A stretch of DNA of 64,000 nt, from NCBI RefSeq assembly GCF_004212635.1, contig NZ_PSRT01000016.1, forward strand, positions 20,517-84,516, written 5' to 3'. Under the pieces are notes generated by a model that was given only the letters and a program-made list of their open reading frames with translations, was not told the DNA's origin and did no database searches. The DNA comes from Bradyrhizobium genosp. SA-3. GTDB lineage: Bacteria; Pseudomonadota; Alphaproteobacteria; Rhizobiales; Xanthobacteraceae. A program made the position numbers and the translations under genes. Below are positions 47,040-55,763 of this stretch, piece after piece (the stretch's first letter is position 1; each line of letters opens with the position of its first letter).

Positions 47040-48632
47040 TCAGGCCACCAAAGCCGCATCGTTCGAGACCGCCGCGCCTGACTGCGCCACCCGGCGCGAC
47101 TCGACGAGCTCACTAAACCTGGCGAAGGGCAGGGGCGGCGCAACGAGATAACCTTGGCCCTCCGCTACGCCGGACGCGAGCAGTGCGCGGAGCTGCTCCT
47201 CGGTCTCGATGCCTTCCGCGACCACGCTCATATGGAGGTCTCTCGCGAGCGCAACCAGCATCTCCACGATCGTCGTCGTCGACGCGTCCACGGTGATCGT
47301 GTCCACGAAGAACTTGTCGATCTTGATCATGTCGGCGCCGAGGCCCTTCAGTCGAGACAGTCCGCTATGGCCGACGCCGACGTCGTCAATGGCAACGCGG
47401 AAGCCATGGTCCCGCAGCTCGGCGACAACCGCCGCGGCGCGCGCGAGATCGTCGAGCTCGTCGCGCTCGGTTATCTCGACCACGATCTGGCGCGCGGAGA
47501 CCCTTGCGGTCAGAACCTTGCGACGCAGCGTTTCAACGAAGCCTGCACTCAGGAGATGCCCGGGCACGACATTCAAGGACATCTTGAAATTCTTGTTTGC
47601 CCTCAGCAATGGCTTCAGCTCGGCGAGCGCCGATCCCAGGATCTGCCAGGTCATCGCCTGGATGCGTCCACTAGATTCGGCGAGCGGAATGAAGTTCATC
47701 GGCGGCACGACCGAGCCATCTCGGCGCACCCAGCGAACCAGAATCTCGCAGCCCTTGATCTGACCTGTCCCGAGATCGAAGATGGGTTGGTAGTACGGCT
47801 TGAATTCGCCGGCCGCCAGCGCCCGATCGAGATCGGCGACGGGCCCCTCCATTCGGCGGCTGCGTGCCAGCAGGATGCCAAAGATTGCGCCAAGTCCAAG
47901 GGCTACTGCGAGGGCGGGCCAATAAGCCTCGTGATTCCAGCTCGAAAGCACCGCGTGCTCGAGCATGATCGTGGCATGAAGCGGGAAGCGCGTGGAAGTC
48001 CTGTCGAAACTGATCGGCTCCGGCAGGGACTTGCCGGCGTCGGTCTGGAATTCGCCGAGCTTCTCGCCACTGCTCAAGGCGAGGATCACCTCGCTGTGCG
48101 CCCGCAGTTCGGCGGGCATGATGTCGAACAGGCTGGCGTTGATTCCGACAATGGCGACAAGGGCGGAGCTGTTATTGATGTCCCTGAGCACGCCCAAGGC
48201 GTCGCCGCCGAACTGCTCCACGCGGAACAGCGAAAGTGCCTTGTCGCGCGAGGGCAGCATGTCGCGGCGATTCACCCATCCCTTGTCGAATTCGAGCGTC
48301 TCGGAATAGGCCGAGCAGATCACCGAGCCATCCGGTTTGACGAGGCGGACGTCCTTGATCGCCGAGCGCTGGTAGACGTGGAGGCGGATGGCTTGCAACG
48401 CCCCGGGCTCGCAGCTGGCGAGATTGCGTTTTGCGAGCTCGTCCAGGCTGGCCGCGGCAAAATCGACCGCAAATTCGGAGCGGCGCAGAACGACCTCGGT
48501 CAACTCGCTCAGCTGATGCGCCTGCTGGTGGCGAATGACGGCCTCCGCCGCGAAATGGCCCGCCAGGGCGAACGCCATCGTGCTCGCAAGCACGAGCGCC
48601 GCAAACAGGAGGTTGGGTCGCTGTAATCTCAT
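47040..48632 (-). CDS. Membrane c-di-GMP phosphodiesterase (CSS-EAL type)
   Basis: 530 residues: helix 1 (about 8-30), periplasmic sensor with the redox motif position VICSAYSE (CSS in relatives, CSA here) and CEPG, helix 2 (about 235-258), then the EAL domain (about 265-515). Active-site segments: CEILVRW for EALLRW, NVVPGHLL for the Asn box, VVEITERDE, IDDVGVGHS for DDFGTGYS, KIDKFFVD, VVAEGIET and GQGYL. Most metal and catalytic residues remain, though loop 6 is altered. It probably hydrolyses c-di-GMP in response to a periplasmic thiol state; one of the two expected cysteines should be checked. Confidence 0.9.
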   Translation of the reverse strand: MRLQRPNLLFAALVLASTMAFALAGHFAAEAVIRHQQAHQLSELTEVVLRRSEFAVDFAAASLDELAKRNLASCEPGALQAIRLHVYQRSAIKDVRLVKPDGSVICSAYSETLEFDKGWVNRRDMLPSRDKALSLFRVEQFGGDALGVLRDINNSSALVAIVGINASLFDIMPAELRAHSEVILALSSGEKLGEFQTDAGKSLPEPISFDRTSTRFPLHATIMLEHAVLSSWNHEAYWPALAVALGLGAIFGILLARSRRMEGPVADLDRALAAGEFKPYYQPIFDLGTGQIKGCEILVRWVRRDGSVVPPMNFIPLAESSGRIQAMTWQILGSALAELKPLLRANKNFKMSLNVVPGHLLSAGFVETLRRKVLTARVSARQIVVEITERDELDDLARAAAVVAELRDHGFRVAIDDVGVGHSGLSRLKGLGADMIKIDKFFVDTITVDASTTTIVEMLVALARDLHMSVVAEGIETEEQLRALLASGVAEGQGYLVAPPLPFARFSELVESRRVAQSGAAVSNDAALVA

Positions 48633-48819
48633 CCGGTCCGGGCGGAATTCAGGGGAGGCCTGGAAAATTGATCCTAGCCTGCGGGGACTAAGATAGCGTT
48701 TAACGGGACGAAGGAACGGGGATGCCCCGCTACGGAGCCAGCCTTAGAGGGGGCCCAGAAGACGTACAACTGGCCGGTGAACGGGCCGGACGGACCGCCG
48801 CAGGCAGGCGGCTCGACGC
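48633..48819. other. Start of a ~510-bp stretch with at most one tiny gene
   Basis: From the end of the EAL gene's start region to 49143 only the 54-residue frame at 48820-48984 looks coding. The rest holds no recognised gene, tRNA or repeat. The promoter for the EAL gene should lie in 48633-48750. Confidence 0.35.
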
Positions 48820-48984
48820 TCACCGCCCGATGCGATGGCGGACGGAAATGACCTCTGGATAAGGTCGGCTGGGCCTATCGCTGTGGGGTGTGGCGGGATG
48901 GCGGGTGGCTCGCAGCCGAAGCACCACGAAAGCGACGTTGATCGCCAGCCAAACCAATATCGCGGAAATGGCAAAGTGGAGCAC
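48820..48984 (-). CDS. Possible 54-residue single-span membrane protein
   Basis: Starting at GTG 48984, 8 nt after a gagg Shine-Dalgarno, the frame encodes VLHFAISAILVWLAINVAFV, a clear membrane helix, then a basic/Pro-rich tail (ATRHPATPHSDRPSR). Small proteins of this shape are frequent in Bradyrhizobium. Evidence is the helix and Shine-Dalgarno only. Confidence 0.45.
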   Translation of the reverse strand: MLHFAISAILVWLAINVAFVVLRLRATRHPATPHSDRPSRPYPEVISVRHRIGR

Positions 48985-49143
48985 TGCCAGACCTCGCTGA
49001 AAGTCTGGAATCAAACACCCAATGGTTGCTTTGGTTCCGTCCTGCCAAGGCGAAAAGCTGCGGCTGGGTCGAAGAGGAGCGTTGCCGCGATGATGGCGCT
49101 GCCGTCCTCGACTCTCTCTTTCCAAGGCTAGCCTTTCCCGAGG

Positions 49144-49317
49144 CTAGCCTTTCTTGCTCGCTTTCGACTTCAACGAAAGACCAAGCCGCAACGCCATGCG
49201 CTTGATCGCATCAGGCGAGCGCCCGAGAACTTTCGCCGCCTCTTCCAGCGAAGCCGAAGACTTGGCCAGCTCCATGAGCCGGCGGTCTTCCTTGAACGAC
49301 CAGGGCTTGCGCGCCAT
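49144..49317 (-). CDS. 57-residue Myb/SANT-like helix-turn-helix protein
   Basis: The ATG at 49317 begins MARKPWSFKEDRRLMELAKS, followed by LEEAAKVLGRSPDAIKRMA. This is a short helical DNA-binding-like fold with a Trp near the start, as in minimal Myb-like repeats; the tail is Lys-rich (SLKSKASKKG). gagagg lies 11 nt upstream. Small proteins of this sort are widespread in Bradyrhizobiaceae with unknown targets. Confidence 0.7.
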   Translation of the reverse strand: MARKPWSFKEDRRLMELAKSSASLEEAAKVLGRSPDAIKRMALRLGLSLKSKASKKG

Positions 49318-49887
49318 AACCGAAATGATCCTCTCGTCGACACAAGGGACAAAGCCGCCAAGCGACCCATGTTCGCTCGACGGCTTTGCTTGGGTGGGGC
49401 CGGACTTGGGGGAGCCCGGTGCGAAGATGGATAAGCGAAACGCGAGACTTCGCAACAAACACCGCGGATTAAGCTAACCGCTCAACCTTACCGCGATGAA
49501 GTTGGTGCATGACGCTCCGTATAACCACGGAGGTTTCGTCGGTGTTGTCTGCAATCGCCAGCAGCCGCGTGCGAAAGATGTGTCGGAAGCGACCTCATCA
49601 CACAGAGTACGGACACGCTCGACCACCAGCGCGCTCGTGGCTTCAGGCCGCTCGCCGAGGTGAACAGGGGTTAACATCGCCGGCTGGATATCGCTCTCGA
49701 ACAATGAGAGATTTCGTCATCCTCTCCTGCCGCCAGGGTTTCGCGCGACGACCAAACTTCGAGCACCACGTTGCACAAACTTCATGATCGTCTGACAAAA
49801 GTTTCAGCGCCGACGATCTTGAAGTCGTCGCAACATCACGTTGAAATGTGCCGGGAGGAGCGTTCCGAAAAATTGGGAACATTCCAA
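49318..49887. other. 570-bp stretch without a convincing gene
   Basis: Frames here on both strands lack family similarity and good starts. Slightly lower GC than the flanks. No repeat recognised. Confidence 0.35.
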
Positions 49888-50049
49888 ATGCTTGCGATTC
49901 TGGTTTTGATTTCGATTTTTGCAGCTGGCTTTTGCTGTGGCTATGGTGTGCGGGCGTGGCGCTCGCGCAAGCGATCAGCACGATATCGCCTCTATGCGCC
50001 CTACACGCCGGCATCGATGGGAGTGAGACAAAGCGAGCATCCATCGTAA
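49888..50049 (+). CDS. 53-residue single-span membrane protein
   Basis: MLAILVLISIFAAGFCCGYG is an N-terminal membrane helix with a Cys pair, followed by a basic segment (VRAWRSRKRSARYR) and a Tyr/Pro-rich tail. An in-frame ATG at 49846 would add 14 residues. Helix plus positive-inside tail makes a real gene plausible. Function unknown. Confidence 0.55.
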   Translation: MLAILVLISIFAAGFCCGYGVRAWRSRKRSARYRLYAPYTPASMGVRQSEHPS

Positions 50050-50235
50050 TGCAGAACCATGGGCGCGATGTTTCGGTCGGAAGTTGATCTTGCCTTGCAA
50101 GGTCGGATAACCATGTGCGGTTAGGTTAACGTGGTGCGGTCCTTGAGAGCTTCGGAAAGGCAACCTAAAACGTATCGGTTCATTGCGAGAGTTTAGCCGC
50201 CTCGATTTTCTCGGGGCCCGCGTGGGTAGGCGTAG

Positions 50236-50367
50236 ATGGCGTATTTGATTGCGTTGCTGGGCGCGACTTGTGTCCTTATTTTGATCGCTTTTGTTCGTAC
50301 CTTTGATCGGCGGCTGAAAGATCTTCCGGGGCCTTGGATCATGAATGAGGGCCATTCGAATGATTGA
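50236..50367 (+). CDS. 43-residue membrane peptide overlapping the next gene
   Basis: From ATG 50236 the frame encodes MAYLIALLGATCVLILIAFV, one membrane helix, then RTFDRRLKDLPGPWIM and a short acidic end. The stop (50365-50367) overlaps the start of the following gene at 50360, suggesting translational coupling. The Shine-Dalgarno is weak (gtaggcgtag). Function unknown. Confidence 0.5.
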   Translation: MAYLIALLGATCVLILIAFVRTFDRRLKDLPGPWIMNEGHSND

Positions 50368-50650
50368 TCAAAGGCACAACGCACCCCGCAGGTATTTCGT
50401 CGACGCCCAAGGGCATCGCGTCCTGATCGGCCTTTCTCTGGAAGAGACGGCGGAGTTCGAAGCGCTGGATCTTTCATCGAACGAGACAGCGCAATTCGCG
50501 TCCGAGATTTGCGTGAACGACGGAGCCGTTGCGGCGGACGAAGTTCGCTGGCTTGAGCTCTATTCCAAGCACGAAGGGGCTTGGCGGGCGTGGATCGCAC
50601 AAAGCCAGGCGGAGCGAGCGCAGGATTTAAGCTTTGTTAACTATGTCTGA
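50360..50650 (+). CDS. Unknown cytoplasmic protein, 96 residues
   Basis: ATG 50360 (or 50345, adding five residues). N-terminus RYFVDAQGHRVLIGLSLEET is beta-like; the rest is acidic and helical with two Trp (WLELYSKHEGAWRAWIAQ). Overlaps the 43-residue membrane peptide. No family recognised; codon use looks coding. Confidence 0.65.
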   Translation: MIDQRHNAPRRYFVDAQGHRVLIGLSLEETAEFEALDLSSNETAQFASEICVNDGAVAADEVRWLELYSKHEGAWRAWIAQSQAERAQDLSFVNYV

Positions 50651-50682
50651 CCGATGGTAGCCGCCTAAATCTCGAATGTGGG

Positions 50683-51108
50683 ATGGCCCAAATGTTTCAG
50701 CTGTTCCTGAGAGCGCGCGCACACAATCTTCTCGGCTCCCGCCGTGAGGACAAAGGTTTTAAAGCCCGCTCCGTCGAGCGTGATGCAGAGACCGACCGCG
50801 CGCGGATCGGTGCCGTCCTGGCGGCGATCGAAACAGCATTGCAGGAGGCGGAGAGGGAGCAGGCCGGCCTCAACCGGCGTGTTGACGATGCCCTCGCACG
50901 TGCATCCGTCACCTTCGGAAACGGCACCGATGAATATCTCGAGCGGGAGCCGCTCGACAATTATCATCAGGATCTCTTTGCTGCCGACATCTCGAATGGC
51001 CAGCGACGGCTCAAGGAATTGGCAAGCGCCATCGCGCACTTGAAGTTCGTCAAGACCGCAATGCTCACGCGCTTTCCGGATTTCAAGCCGCCGCAGCTCG
51101 ACAGCTAA
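50683..51108 (+). CDS. Unknown helical protein, 141 residues
   Basis: The frame encodes a mostly helical, charged protein: basic N-terminus (LFLRARAHNLLGSRREDKGF), long coiled-coil-like middle (RARIGAVLAAIETALQEAER) and a C-terminal helix (KFVKTAMLTRFPDFKPPQL). ATG 50692 is an alternative start. The stop TAA lies inside the left motif of the repeat that follows. No family recognised. Confidence 0.65.
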   Translation: MAQMFQLFLRARAHNLLGSRREDKGFKARSVERDAETDRARIGAVLAAIETALQEAEREQAGLNRRVDDALARASVTFGNGTDEYLEREPLDNYHQDLFAADISNGQRRLKELASAIAHLKFVKTAMLTRFPDFKPPQLDS

Positions 51109-51349
51109 AGCGAGATGAGCTTTGGTTGAATCGGTGCGAGCCGAGGAGGGCACCTCTCCCGTAGGGAGAGGTCGGATTGCATCAAAGATGCGATCCTGGT
51201 GAGGGGTTACAGTTTCATTGTCTGCCGCGGCCCCTCACCCGGATTGCACTGGACGATGCTCCCGCATCGCCAGGTGCAATCCGACCTCTCCCCGCTGGGG
51301 AGAGGTGAACCCCAGACAGCCGATCCAGCTTAATTTCATCATGCTCTAG
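51104..51349. repeat. 246-bp composite inverted repeat
   Basis: Outer motifs gctaaagcgagatga (51104-51118) and tcatcatgctctag (51336-51349) are inverted relative to each other. Inside, cacctctcccgtagggagaggtcggattgca (51151 on) pairs with the 51274-51307 arm, and gtgaggggtt pairs with cccctcaccc. It is a nested palindrome with no gene, of the same general class as the 20424 element (shared ctaaagcg.gatga motif). The gap 51109-51534 holds nothing else seen. Confidence 0.8.
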
Positions 51350-51534
51350 TATCGGGGATTTTGCCCCCGCAACCTGCCCTGAGGCGACGTGCGGATTTCA
51401 CGGCTTGTCACGCGCAATGTCGCCCGGCAAGGTAGCGGCGACCGCGTGACAATTCGGCGCCGCTTTGCCGTTGGGCGCTTCGACCCTTTTTGATATGGTT
51501 CGGCGGCCATTCATGGATTGAAGGAGCGAAAGAG

Positions 51535-51813
51535 GTGCCAGTCAAGAATTTGAGGACGTCGGTTGGATTGGCATGCGCTTTGACGCTGGCCGCGCCGGCG
51601 ACGGCTTCGGCCATCACGGCGGAAGTGGCCCGCGCATGCGATGCGGCGATGGCCAAGGCCTTTCCGCCCAGACAGATCGGCAACCCCGCGGCCGGGAGCA
51701 CTAAGGGAACGGCCAAGGATAAGCGCGAATACTTCCAAAAATGCGTTGCCAACAATGGCAAGGTCGACGACATGCCGGCGGACGCGCCAAAGGACAACAA
51801 GCCGGCGAAATAA
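51535..51813 (+). CDS. Small exported protein, 92 residues
   Basis: GTG 51535 has an excellent Shine-Dalgarno (aaggag, 8 nt). The signal peptide (about 1-25, TSVGLACALTLAAPATASA) is followed by a mature domain with two Cys (VARACDAAMAKAF and YFQKCVANNGK) likely joined by a disulfide, and a Lys/Pro/Asp tail. No family recognised; the pattern recalls PsiF-like repeats (Cys pairs with KKKxYFxKC) but is not firm. Confidence 0.7.
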   Translation: MPVKNLRTSVGLACALTLAAPATASAITAEVARACDAAMAKAFPPRQIGNPAAGSTKGTAKDKREYFQKCVANNGKVDDMPADAPKDNKPAK

Positions 51814-51830
51814 GGACAGGGTGGCTACGG

Positions 51831-53003
51831 CTAGCGTCGGGGCGGCGGACAGGGCGAGTAGAACGCGCCGTTCGCCGCATTGATGCGTTCGACGCATTGA
51901 TTGGGATCAGTGACCGTTCCGGCGACCGTGAAGTCGTAGCCCATACCCTTGACCACCACGACGTAGCGGCCGGGGGCGAGCGTAAAGCCGTCTTGCTCTG
52001 GTTGGAGCAACAGCATTCTCGACTGGTCTTCGACCGGACCTACCTTGTAGGGGTACGACATGCTGCGGATGACCCAGGAATCGCCGGCGCTGACCATGGC
52101 GGCTTTCCCGGTGGCATCGACGCCCATCGCCCGGGAGACTTTCGCGACCACCCGAACTTCGGTCCCGCTTGCATCGACACCCCCGTCGGGCCTGAACACG
52201 ATGAATCTGACGTCGCCGTCCGTCAATGTGGTCGCGCTCGGCGTGTTGATGGCTGCCGAGATCGCGACGCGCCGGTCCGGAATCTTGCCAGGCACCGGCT
52301 TGAGTTCATGGAGCTGGCCTTCACTCAAGGCGTAGACGCCGAACGTCGTCGGCAAAGGCATCGAGGGTTGTGCAGCTTGCGCCGGCTCCTTTTGGCTATC
52401 CGACGTGCGTTCACCGGTCTCGCCCACCGCGGGAGTCGGTGCGCGCTCGGGCGGCAGCGCCACCTGCGACAATGCGGTTACTTGTGTCCTCAGACGTAGC
52501 CAATAGGCAGCGGTGGCACCGGCGCCCGCAATGAGCAGGAGGATGGCGGTCAATCGAACGAGAGATTTAAAGGCGCCGCTCCGTTTGAGTTGGTCCAGCG
52601 ATCTTGACGGTGCCGCAGGTCCGCGTGGCGTTTCCGCGGCCTTCGAAGGGGCTGGTGAAGCCATAGCCGGCGGCGTCGGAATGGGCGGCGGAGCAGGGGC
52701 GTTGTCCGGCGGAGAATTCGCCACGACGGTGGCGGCAGCCTTTGCCGGTGAGGACGGCTCGCTTCGCTCAAAGGACCGTTCGACCTCCCGGATGGCGCGT
52801 TCGAGCACTTGCTGGAGCGCTCGCGCCTCCCGCGCATCGGCGTGGTTGAATTGTTCCAGCAGCTTGATGCGGGCCAATTCGTAAACGACGTCCCGCATCT
52901 GCCGGGGGTCGTCGGAGATTTCGCGGATCCGCCCTGATAACAGGCGGACAAGTCCAGCCTTGATCTCGTCCGCGTTGGCTGCAGTGTCGCCGGGCTCGGT
53001 CAT
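51831..53003 (-). CDS. Single-span membrane protein of unknown function, 390 residues
   Basis: A cytoplasmic N-terminal helical domain (about 10-85, EIKAGLVRLLSGRIREISDD, RALQQVLERAIREVERSF) is followed by a Pro/Ala-rich linker, one helix (about 150-172, LVRLTAILLLIAGAGATAAY) and a periplasmic domain of about 200 residues with a strand-rich C-terminus (LAPGRYVVVVKGMGYDFTVA) ending in two Cys (NQCVERI, YSPCPPP). ATG 53003. No family recognised; the layout suggests an envelope sensor or scaffold. Confidence 0.75.
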   Translation of the reverse strand: MTEPGDTAANADEIKAGLVRLLSGRIREISDDPRQMRDVVYELARIKLLEQFNHADAREARALQQVLERAIREVERSFERSEPSSPAKAAATVVANSPPDNAPAPPPIPTPPAMASPAPSKAAETPRGPAAPSRSLDQLKRSGAFKSLVRLTAILLLIAGAGATAAYWLRLRTQVTALSQVALPPERAPTPAVGETGERTSDSQKEPAQAAQPSMPLPTTFGVYALSEGQLHELKPVPGKIPDRRVAISAAINTPSATTLTDGDVRFIVFRPDGGVDASGTEVRVVAKVSRAMGVDATGKAAMVSAGDSWVIRSMSYPYKVGPVEDQSRMLLLQPEQDGFTLAPGRYVVVVKGMGYDFTVAGTVTDPNQCVERINAANGAFYSPCPPPRR

Positions 53004-53151
53004 CAAGGCCGATCAACTACCCCGGATACAGCTGTTTCGCTAGGCTTTTTCACCCAGGATCCCTGGGTCCTGCGCGCACATGTCTCGAAGAGCTTGCTTT
53101 TGGGCAAAAACCTGTGACATTTCGCCCAGCTCCTCTTTCCGGTGTTTGACG

Positions 53152-53397
53152 ATGCGCGGCATTTTGACAGCAATCACATTTTTGGCGTTCCTGGTTCAGC
53201 CCGCTTCGGCGCAAGGGGTCAAGGATCAGGCCAACACCACCAGCTCCAGCATCATCACAACGCCTGCGAAAAAGGCGCAGACCACTCAGGCCGCGTCGCG
53301 GCCCACCGCTGTCCGCAATGTGACGGGGAGCCTTCCTGCCGGAAGGGCGGCCCAAGGCGTCTGGAGGGATGGCAAGCTGATTGCCGTGCCTCGGTGA
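53152..53397 (+). CDS. Small exported protein, QGV-type, 81 residues
   Basis: ATG 53152 starts a signal peptide (MRGILTAITFLAFLVQPASA) followed directly by QGVKDQANTTSSSIITTP. The mature protein is short, Thr/Ser/Ala-rich and unstructured in appearance, ending WRDGKLIAVPR. The mature start QGVxD...II..P is shared with the next gene. Confidence 0.6.
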   Translation: MRGILTAITFLAFLVQPASAQGVKDQANTTSSSIITTPAKKAQTTQAASRPTAVRNVTGSLPAGRAAQGVWRDGKLIAVPR

Positions 53398-53474
53398 GGT
53401 CACGCAAGGAACCGTGAAGCAGCCGTGAAGGAACGGTGTTCGCCTCCCTGACGTTCTTGCTCGGGAGATGTCGC

Positions 53475-53714
53475 ATGAAACGTTTAGTCTTGATCACACT
53501 CGCGCTTGTCGTGCCTGCCTGCGCCTGGGCCCAGGGCGTCAACGATCCGTCGACGCCCAATCGCAACGTGATCATCGTCAACCCGTCGCAGCCTTCGCCC
53601 TCCACAGCGACGCCAAATATTCCGAGCCGAATCGAGCCTCCCGTGACGAGGGGCGGACACGCCCGACCCTATCATGGGAACAGAACCCGGGGCAGCGGGT
53701 CGAGCCGTCGTTAG
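53475..53714 (+). CDS. Small exported protein, QGV-type paralogue, 79 residues
   Basis: ATG 53475 with a gggaga Shine-Dalgarno. Signal peptide (MKRLVLITLALVVPACAWA) then QGVNDPSTPNRNVIIVNP and a Pro/Ser/Arg-rich low-complexity tail. It shares the mature N-terminal pattern with the preceding gene 77 bp upstream, so the two look like divergent duplicates. Confidence 0.6.
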   Translation: MKRLVLITLALVVPACAWAQGVNDPSTPNRNVIIVNPSQPSPSTATPNIPSRIEPPVTRGGHARPYHGNRTRGSGSSRR

Positions 53715-53751
53715 CCGTGCTGGCTACCTTTCGGTTGCGTCGTGAGGCAAG

Positions 53752-54129
53752 CTATTGCGGGTTGACCTCGACCTCAAGGGTCGAGGTCCCGCGATGATGA
53801 CGGCTCTTGCCCGAGATCACCAGCGTGAACTTGTCGGCGCCGGGCGTTTCGTTTCCTGCCGAATAGCGGAAGCCGGACCCGACCACCGCCAATTGTCCCC
53901 ATGATGGTCCGCTCACGACCGATACGGTGAAGATCTGCATATACGACCAACGCAGTCCCTGGATGCAATCTGCCCCAGGCGCGATCGACATCGTCCATCT
54001 CACTGAATCTTCCGAAAAGGCAAACGGCGTCCGCTCCTTGATGCAGACGGGACTGGCGTGCGCCGTCAGGCCAGACATGAAGGAAGCCGCGACGGCAATA
54101 CTTAACAGCAATACCGGTCTTGCACGCAT
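53752..54129 (-). CDS. Exported protein of unknown function, 125 residues
   Basis: ATG 54129 has ggag 9 nt upstream. The signal peptide ends near LTAHA-SPVC. The mature part is strand-rich with two Cys (SPVCIKERTP, GADCIQGLRW) and closes KFTLVISGKSRHHRGTSTLE, resembling a small Ig-like or cadherin-like beta sandwich. No family recognised. Confidence 0.7.
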   Translation of the reverse strand: MRARPVLLLSIAVAASFMSGLTAHASPVCIKERTPFAFSEDSVRWTMSIAPGADCIQGLRWSYMQIFTVSVVSGPSWGQLAVVGSGFRYSAGNETPGADKFTLVISGKSRHHRGTSTLEVEVNPQ

Positions 54130-54513
54130 TCTCGGCAACTCCACCAGCGCGTGCCGAAGTTAACAGCAATGACCTAACGAGGTCTTAGAACAGAGCGTTT
54201 GCCCTTAAGCCGATCAAATGACGCGGATCTCGGGTACATCAATCTTCCGGTCGGCCTCTCTCCGGACCATGCCATCCTGCCGCTGTTTTGCCCGACGAGT
54301 CAACCCGAATTTCGGGAAAGGCGTAACCCAATAATCCGACTGGTGTCGGCTACTGTGCATGGGGTTGTTTTTCGATTTTTTGATGGGATGGCCCCCGAAC
54401 GCCCCCAGTGCTGAAATCCCCGCGAGCTAAAGTGGAAAGGGTGCCCCGCGAATTGGCTTTCTTGCAATCGGCAAAGGTATAGATTGAAAAGCTGGAGATG
54501 AGGAAATTGGCCA
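54130..54513. other. 384-bp stretch without a convincing gene
   Basis: Divergent promoters for the genes at 53752 and 54514 must lie here. No gene, tRNA or repeat recognised. Confidence 0.4.
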
Positions 54514-54990
54514 ATGGTCGTCCTTGTCGCTCTGCCTGGAGTCATCAGCGTGCGAACGGGTCGACGAGGCCACTGTGAAAAGCGGTTTGGGAAGCTGGCT
54601 CAGGCGGTCATCATCGTTGCCGGCGTGCTCGGCCTTGGTCTTGCCTGTCCGTCCTTGTGTCTCGCTCAGACCGAACCGGAGCCCTCGCTCAACGACTATC
54701 TTCCGCCAAGCGAGCCGGAGATCACGCGCGACGAATGGCGACAGCGGATCGACGACGCGCGGCGCCGCGCCAAGGAGGTCTCGCGTGAGCGGCGGGAGCA
54801 TCCAGAGCTCTACAAGCCGATTCCGGAAGATCCGGACCTTGTCGCGACCGAACGTCTCCTCAACGACGACAGCCTGCAACGAGGCGACATCGTCGCGACC
54901 AAGAAAGGCATGTTCGTCTACCAGGGGCGATCCGACCAACCGCGCCGCGATCAGGACTTTGTGCCGGTCAACCCGAAATCGGTGCGCTGA
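54514..54990 (+). CDS. Exported or anchored protein of unknown function, 158 residues
   Basis: ATG 54514 follows gagga at about 9 nt. A hydrophobic segment at about 30-51 (VIIVAGVLGLGLACPSLCLA) is a signal peptide or anchor. The mature part is acidic and basic by turns with DEWRQRIDDARRRAKEVSRE and a C-terminal GDIVATKKGMFVYQGRSDQP. No family recognised. Confidence 0.6.
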   Translation: MVVLVALPGVISVRTGRRGHCEKRFGKLAQAVIIVAGVLGLGLACPSLCLAQTEPEPSLNDYLPPSEPEITRDEWRQRIDDARRRAKEVSRERREHPELYKPIPEDPDLVATERLLNDDSLQRGDIVATKKGMFVYQGRSDQPRRDQDFVPVNPKSVR

Positions 54991-55038
54991 GGAATTCGCG
55001 GCAGCCCCAGGAGCGATGGCAACGAAGCTCGCACGGGT

Positions 55039-55701
55039 TCAGTATCGCCGCATAATCTCGTTGAACTTGGGGTCGGCCACTTTCGTGGTCTCCAGCAGCA
55101 GCGACTTGCCTTCCGGAGTCGCCTGCACGTAGGCTGCGATCAGCAGAGGCTCGTAACGAGAGCGATTGGCCAGCGCCGACCGGATGTCGGACTGCGCCAG
55201 GAGCTTGATCTCTTCATCGGTCGCGGCCGCGCCCGACGTCACGATTTGGACGCGAGAGAAGGCAACGTCGATCGGCATCGACCCGGTCAAGTAAGACATC
55301 TTCACCGCAGGCGTTACCGCCTCGCCGGCCTGGGCCTGCAGCGCGCCGAGCGTGAGCCATAGCGCGGGCCTGATCGGCGATACTTTCAAGGCAGCCACGA
55401 CGGCACCTTGAGCTGCCTTGTTCTCGCTGGCCCTGCTGCCCGCGTCGGTGGAGGGGCGGTGAAGAAAGTCAGCGGCCATCGATGCCGCGTAATTCGCAAG
55501 CAGCTCGCCATCCCATGAAAAGGATGCAAGGCCGCCGGCAGCCGCCAGCTTGGCCTTGTCGGGCGGAATCTCGCCCGAGAACAAGTCGCTCGCACGAAAG
55601 TTCGGTCGTATGAGATCGCCGTAGAACGTCATGCCGGCGTGAAGCGCCAGCACGATTGCGGTCAAGATGCCGATGACGCGAAGCAGGATCATGCGATTCA
55701 T
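55039..55701 (-). CDS. Membrane-anchored protein of unknown function in the polysaccharide region
   Basis: 220 residues with one N-terminal helix (about 5-25, LLRVIGILTAIVLALHAGM) and a soluble, helical remainder, probably periplasmic and TPR-like in character (AALKVSPIRPALWLTLGALQ, EEIKLLAQSDIRSALANRSR). No family recognised. Its position next to envelope genes suggests a role in surface polysaccharide assembly. Confidence 0.65.
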   Translation of the reverse strand: MNRMILLRVIGILTAIVLALHAGMTFYGDLIRPNFRASDLFSGEIPPDKAKLAAAGGLASFSWDGELLANYAASMAADFLHRPSTDAGSRASENKAAQGAVVAALKVSPIRPALWLTLGALQAQAGEAVTPAVKMSYLTGSMPIDVAFSRVQIVTSGAAATDEEIKLLAQSDIRSALANRSRYEPLLIAAYVQATPEGKSLLLETTKVADPKFNEIMRRY

Positions 55702-55763
55702 GGTGGAATTGACGAGGCCTGTGAGCGCGAGCCGACGACGGGACCGAGGTTCAGCCAGAGCCC

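Noticed and set aside
51151..51307. Possible CRISPR or tRNA in the repeated region
   Set aside because: The repeats are inverted, not regularly spaced direct repeats, and do not fold as a cloverleaf.
54199..54414. 71-codon plus-strand frame in the gap before 54514
   Set aside because: No start signal, no hydrophobic or family pattern, and lower-GC random-looking composition.
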